Origin: an uncultured Latescibacterota bacterium
GTDB taxonomy: Bacteria; Latescibacterota; UBA2968; UBA8231
Direction: 5' to 3'
Assembly: GCA_951813615.1 (NCBI GenBank)
Contig: OX638377.1
Span: 1,178,001 to 1,242,000 of the forward strand
DNA: 64,000 nucleotides
The notes under the pieces: generated by a model
The model's input: the letters and a program-made list of their open reading frames with translations, nothing else
Told to the model about the DNA's origin: nothing
Database searches by the model: none
Program-made: the position numbers and the translations under genes
Shown: positions 60,903 through 64,000 of the stretch, one piece after another
Position numbering within the stretch: position 1 is the stretch's first letter
Layout of the letters: the number at the start of each line of letters is the position of its first letter

Positions 60903-62981
60903 TCAGTACACCACGGCTACGACGCGCAGGCGGCTTTCTTCTTCGCGCTCGAGAAGGAGCCGCACGCGCACTAGGTAGAGCCCCGGTGCCACGAGTTCAC
61001 CGGCATCGTCCCTGCCATCCCATAGGCTCGGCACCGAGGCCGACGCGTATTCGCCTGCGCTCAGGAGGCCTGCATATAGGGCGCGCACAGGCCGGCCTTG
61101 GACATCGAATATGTCCATCTCTACTACTTGGGGCTCGCTCACTCGGGCCAGAGTGAATTCGATCGCTGTTTCGTCATTGATGCCATCCCCGTTGGGGCTA
61201 AATGCCTGTGGTACTGGGCGCACTTGACTCAATAGGGAGCCTTCGACACCACTGGCAGATACCTCCCACGAGCGCGGCTGACCGCTGTCTGGATCGGGTT
61301 CAATGTTCTCCTCGGCATCCAGCGTCGCGCCTCCGTCTGGACCAGAGACTTGGGCGCGGAACTGGAAAACATTGCTCAGCAGCCGTCCGCGGAAGCGCAT
61401 TGCTAGGATCCCCGCTTGGCGCCAGGGCTCGGCCAGTACTATATCCAGCGCGGTGTTCGATGCGGTGGTTGCGGCGATTTCCACTCCGGGTGGGGGCACA
61501 ATTTCCTCTAGTTCGATCTGGCTGGGCAGGGCAACATGCACCCGCTCCACCCCTAGGTCGTCAGCACTGAAACTTAGCTCTAGGCGATACGTGAAAAGGG
61601 TATCGCGGCCCAGCACGGCTTGATTGGGCTCGACCCAGCCGCGGACCAGCGAAGCAGGTATCTGGTCGGTGAAATCGACAATCAGACTGTCCAAGCGCGG
61701 GCCCTCATCTTCGACTTGAGTTTCCAGATTGACCCGATACTGCAGGAAAGTGCGTGGTTCGGGTACCTGTAGCAGGGCCGGACTGGTGTGCATAGGTGCA
61801 CTCCAATCGCTCCAGGTGCTGCCGTCGTTCGAACTGCGGAATTGCAGCCCGAGCGCGGTGCCAGCCGGCACTTGGCCGCCCCAGCGTACAGAGGTAAAAT
61901 TCTTGCGCTCTCCGGGGCGTCCTAGGTCTAGGGGCGGCGAGACAAAGTTACCCGCAGGCGCAACACCGCTGCCCAGCACCTGAATCTCGGCTACTTTGGC
62001 GCGCTGCACCGCATCGACCTCGGCGATGATTACTTGCAGGTAACGGGCAAAGACCGGGGCAAAGGCAATGGCTGTGCGCTCGGGCTGATCAATGCCGTGC
62101 AGCACGCCCACCTCGCTCCACCCAAACTGGTCGTTGCTCACTTGGACGGCGTAGCCGCGCAGGGTATTCTGGACGAACTCGTCGGCGTTTCTCCCCTGGG
62201 TCAGGACCCGCACCTCGCTGATTAGACGCCGGTTTAACAGATCCACTTGGGCAATGGCGTTCAACTCGGTCGGATCTACGGTCCAGCCGGTATTGGAGCG
62301 ACCGTCGAATACTTCTGGGCGGTTGGAGGGCAACCTGAATGCTAGGTTCACTCCTTCCACTGAACGCAGGCTCAGGCCGCCGGCTGGCTGGCCGATGTCG
62401 ATGCCACCGGGGAAGCCGGCGATTATATCTGCCTGCAGCGTATCAGACCAGCCGGATACGCCCGTCCGGTCTAGCTGGCCGCGCTGTACTTGCTGCCAAG
62501 TGTCCAGTCGGCTCACATCCGTTGTCAGCCAGCCCTCGTCTTTTTGGGGTTCGCCGCTCCAGTACCACAAATTCTGCAACGCACCAAAGGTGCTGACCCA
62601 TGCCTGCTCGGCGGCGCTTACCTCCATAACTAGGCCACTGCCATTGCCCCGGCCGCGGTTGACGACGCGCACGGCCAGCTCGTTTTTGCGCCGCTTGAGT
62701 TCGACCGGGTACTCTTCCATGGTGGTCCAATTGTCGTCTCTGCCGATGGTTTCGCCGTTGAGGAAAACCTCGTATTCGTCTACCGCGGTCAGGCGCAGCA
62801 GGGCAGAGCCCTCCTCGGGTGCATTGAGGGTATGCCGGTAGTACACGGTCTGCTCCCACTGGTCAACGGCCCATTCCTCCGCATGACCGGTGGTGCCCAC
62901 CAGCAAGGCCGCGGCCAATAGCAATGGGCGCAACTGCCAAGGCGGTGATTTACCCGTTTGGTCTGTTTGCATCCACATCAT
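60903..62981 (-). CDS. FlgD-Ig-tailed discoidin exoprotein (module 2)
   Basis: A 692-residue exported protein. Its signal peptide is preceded by a short charged stretch (MMWMQTDQTGKSPPWQL, then RPLLLAAALLVGTTGHA). Domains: a galactose-binding jelly roll near residues 35-130 (ALLRLTAVDEYEVFLNGETI), a discoidin domain (LPSNRPEVFDGRSNTGWTVD near 217), STWSDWSAPM, a VEPNQAVLGRDTLFTY block and a FlgD-Ig tail (FSPNGDGINDETAIEF to LVAPGLYLVRV). The gene overlaps the preceding barrel gene by 4 bases (ATGA). Block order is as in 11713, 25366 and 27296. Confidence 0.8.
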   Translation of the reverse strand: MMWMQTDQTGKSPPWQLRPLLLAAALLVGTTGHAEEWAVDQWEQTVYYRHTLNAPEEGSALLRLTAVDEYEVFLNGETIGRDDNWTTMEEYPVELKRRKNELAVRVVNRGRGNGSGLVMEVSAAEQAWVSTFGALQNLWYWSGEPQKDEGWLTTDVSRLDTWQQVQRGQLDRTGVSGWSDTLQADIIAGFPGGIDIGQPAGGLSLRSVEGVNLAFRLPSNRPEVFDGRSNTGWTVDPTELNAIAQVDLLNRRLISEVRVLTQGRNADEFVQNTLRGYAVQVSNDQFGWSEVGVLHGIDQPERTAIAFAPVFARYLQVIIAEVDAVQRAKVAEIQVLGSGVAPAGNFVSPPLDLGRPGERKNFTSVRWGGQVPAGTALGLQFRSSNDGSTWSDWSAPMHTSPALLQVPEPRTFLQYRVNLETQVEDEGPRLDSLIVDFTDQIPASLVRGWVEPNQAVLGRDTLFTYRLELSFSADDLGVERVHVALPSQIELEEIVPPPGVEIAATTASNTALDIVLAEPWRQAGILAMRFRGRLLSNVFQFRAQVSGPDGGATLDAEENIEPDPDSGQPRSWEVSASGVEGSLLSQVRPVPQAFSPNGDGINDETAIEFTLARVSEPQVVEMDIFDVQGRPVRALYAGLLSAGEYASASVPSLWDGRDDAGELVAPGLYLVRVRLLLEREEESRLRVVAVVY

Positions 62982-64000
62982 TGTACCGGCTCCAATCCCA
63001 CGACCATGCGGATGAAAAACTGTTCGAAATCAATATCCTCGAATTTCCGGGTGCGGTCCTTCATGCGGCGTCGGCTGATCTCGTAGCCGGCCGTAAGCGC
63101 CATATCGAAACCAGCGTATTCAAAGCGATTGACCAGCATGAAAAGCGCATCGCGGGTGTTGTAGTCTTGGTCTTCATTTTGGCCATTGCGGTAGATGCTA
63201 GGCAGCACGGATAGCCCTTGGACACCGCCGCGCAGGAAGGTGCGCTCGGTGAATTTGAAGTCGGCCACTATCATGGGGAAGCCGAAGACCTCGGACACCG
63301 GCTGAATGCGTCCCCCGTCATCGGTACGGCGACGCAGCATGAGCTTGTAGCGCGGCGATACTTCTAGCCCGCCCAGACGCCAGCGGTAATCTGCTCGCAG
63401 CACCGAGGTCCAGAGCTGAATCGCATTGTCGCCGCTTTTAGTGCTGAGCTGTTGGTTGACTTCGAACTTGAGATTGGCACCGACAAAGAGGTTGCGCACC
63501 CCCCGGAAGGCGAAGTCGACGAAGGCGGTGTTGACGGCGCTGTCCCGCATTAACAATTCGTCTTCGACAAAGGTCTCAATGGTGGCACGCGGATTAAAGA
63601 TGTCGAAATTGGCCACGTCGCCAAAGCGGAATACTCCATCGGGGATATCGTCCTGTACCCGTTTTAAGAAATCCACTGCCCGCACTTCGCCCCAACTGCC
63701 GAAGCGCCGCTGGTACTCGGCTTTGGCGTACCACACATCCGCCCGCTGGCCACCCCAGATGGCCTCCATATCGTAGCGTCCAAAGGTCAGTTCCAGCGCA
63801 CGCTGGGGCTGGAAGCGCACAAAGAGATGGTAGCCCTTGCGGTTGAGGTCATAGGGGTAGTCCGGCTTGTTATCGTTTTCGCGCACGTCAATGACGCCAT
63901 TGTTGTTCAGGTCGTCGCCGTAGTCGAAATCGTCCGGATTGACGTCGTAGAGCAAAAAGGGCTCGAAATAGTCGGGTACTTGGTTGCGATTGCGGTTGGT
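62978..64000 (-). CDS. large beta-barrel-like outer membrane protein (module 2b), N-terminus beyond the window
   Basis: The last 340 residues of a fourth paralogue; the frame runs out of the window at 64000. The acidic block (PDDFDYGDDLNNNGVIDVRE, NDNKPDYPYDLNRKGYHLF) and the following strands align with those of the other three. It ends FIRMVVGLEPVQ, with its stop inside the start of the FlgD-tailed gene. Gene order here is barrel, FlgD-tailed protein, barrel. No clear complete start can be given. Confidence 0.72.
   Translation of the reverse strand, partial: TNRNRNQVPDYFEPFLLYDVNPDDFDYGDDLNNNGVIDVRENDNKPDYPYDLNRKGYHLFVRFQPQRALELTFGRYDMEAIWGGQRADVWYAKAEYQRRFGSWGEVRAVDFLKRVQDDIPDGVFRFGDVANFDIFNPRATIETFVEDELLMRDSAVNTAFVDFAFRGVRNLFVGANLKFEVNQQLSTKSGDNAIQLWTSVLRADYRWRLGGLEVSPRYKLMLRRRTDDGGRIQPVSEVFGFPMIVADFKFTERTFLRGGVQGLSVLPSIYRNGQNEDQDYNTRDALFMLVNRFEYAGFDMALTAGYEISRRRMKDRTRKFEDIDFEQFFIRMVVGLEPVQ

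Noticed and set aside
1..64000. tRNA, rRNA or riboswitch genes
   Set aside because: No cloverleaf-like arms with CCA-type ends, conserved rRNA stretches or known riboswitch cores were recognised by eye; a covariance-model scan could still find short ones.

Overview
The window looks like the genome of an uncultivated, Gram-negative, surface-decorated bacterium of the Latescibacterota/Poribacteria type. This is inferred from gene content only: FlgD-Ig-tailed exoproteins, large Asp/Asn-rich beta-barrel proteins, CRTAC1-type FG-GAP proteins, DUF6785-like membrane proteins, and a catabolic island with a sulfatase, PhyH dioxygenases, a Gfo/Idh oxidoreductase and beta-propeller proteins. No rRNA, tRNA or other phylogenetic marker was seen, so the phylum is a guess.

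Layout. 1-6.5 kb: a polytopic membrane protein, a retropepsin-like protease with a small partner, a GT39-like glycosyltransferase fused to TPRs, an FG-GAP/ASPIC lipoprotein and a YgiT-type zinc-finger protein. 6.5-7.5 kb: a patch of decayed small genes (tautomerase, remnant of a second tautomerase, antitoxin with a truncated PIN toxin). 7.5-11.6 kb: a pentapeptide-repeat protein with a channel-like C-terminus, then three tandem paralogues sharing a C-terminal strand, plus the stump of a fourth. 11.7-22.6 kb: surface module 1 (FlgD-tailed exoprotein, barrel protein, two-parvulin chaperone lipoprotein, unknown exoprotein, second barrel protein). 22.7-25.3 kb: defence patch (GmrSD-like DUF262/HNH protein and a HigBA-like pair). 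25.4-29.9 kb: two more FlgD-tailed exoproteins.

30.1-51.2 kb is a catabolic and uptake island: sulfatase, enolase-superfamily enzyme, cyclase-like hydrolase, two PhyH dioxygenases, Gfo/Idh oxidoreductase, several large propeller proteins of one family, nitrilase, renal-type dipeptidase, sugar isomerase/epimerase and a second DUF6785-like membrane protein. Part of it (about 36.0-42.3 kb) recurs in decayed form at 44.3-47.7 kb. The junction (42.3-45.1 kb) carries IS5-like and IS91-like transposase remnants, a probable foreign DUF1566-like gene and a 107-bp element with terminal inverted repeats. 51.3-57.9 kb: TPR protein, second FG-GAP/ASPIC protein, an exoprotein with a type-A-like C-terminal domain and another propeller protein. 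57.9-64 kb: surface module 2 on the minus strand (barrel, FlgD-tailed exoprotein, barrel), running off the right edge.

How the parts may fit: the barrel and FlgD-tailed proteins travel together four times over and probably form an outer-membrane/exoprotein system, with the parvulin lipoprotein as periplasmic chaperone. The island enzymes plausibly strip sulfate, oxidise, hydrolyse and isomerise a carbohydrate- or amide-containing substrate imported by the DUF6785-like proteins. Both statements are inference from gene order and family.
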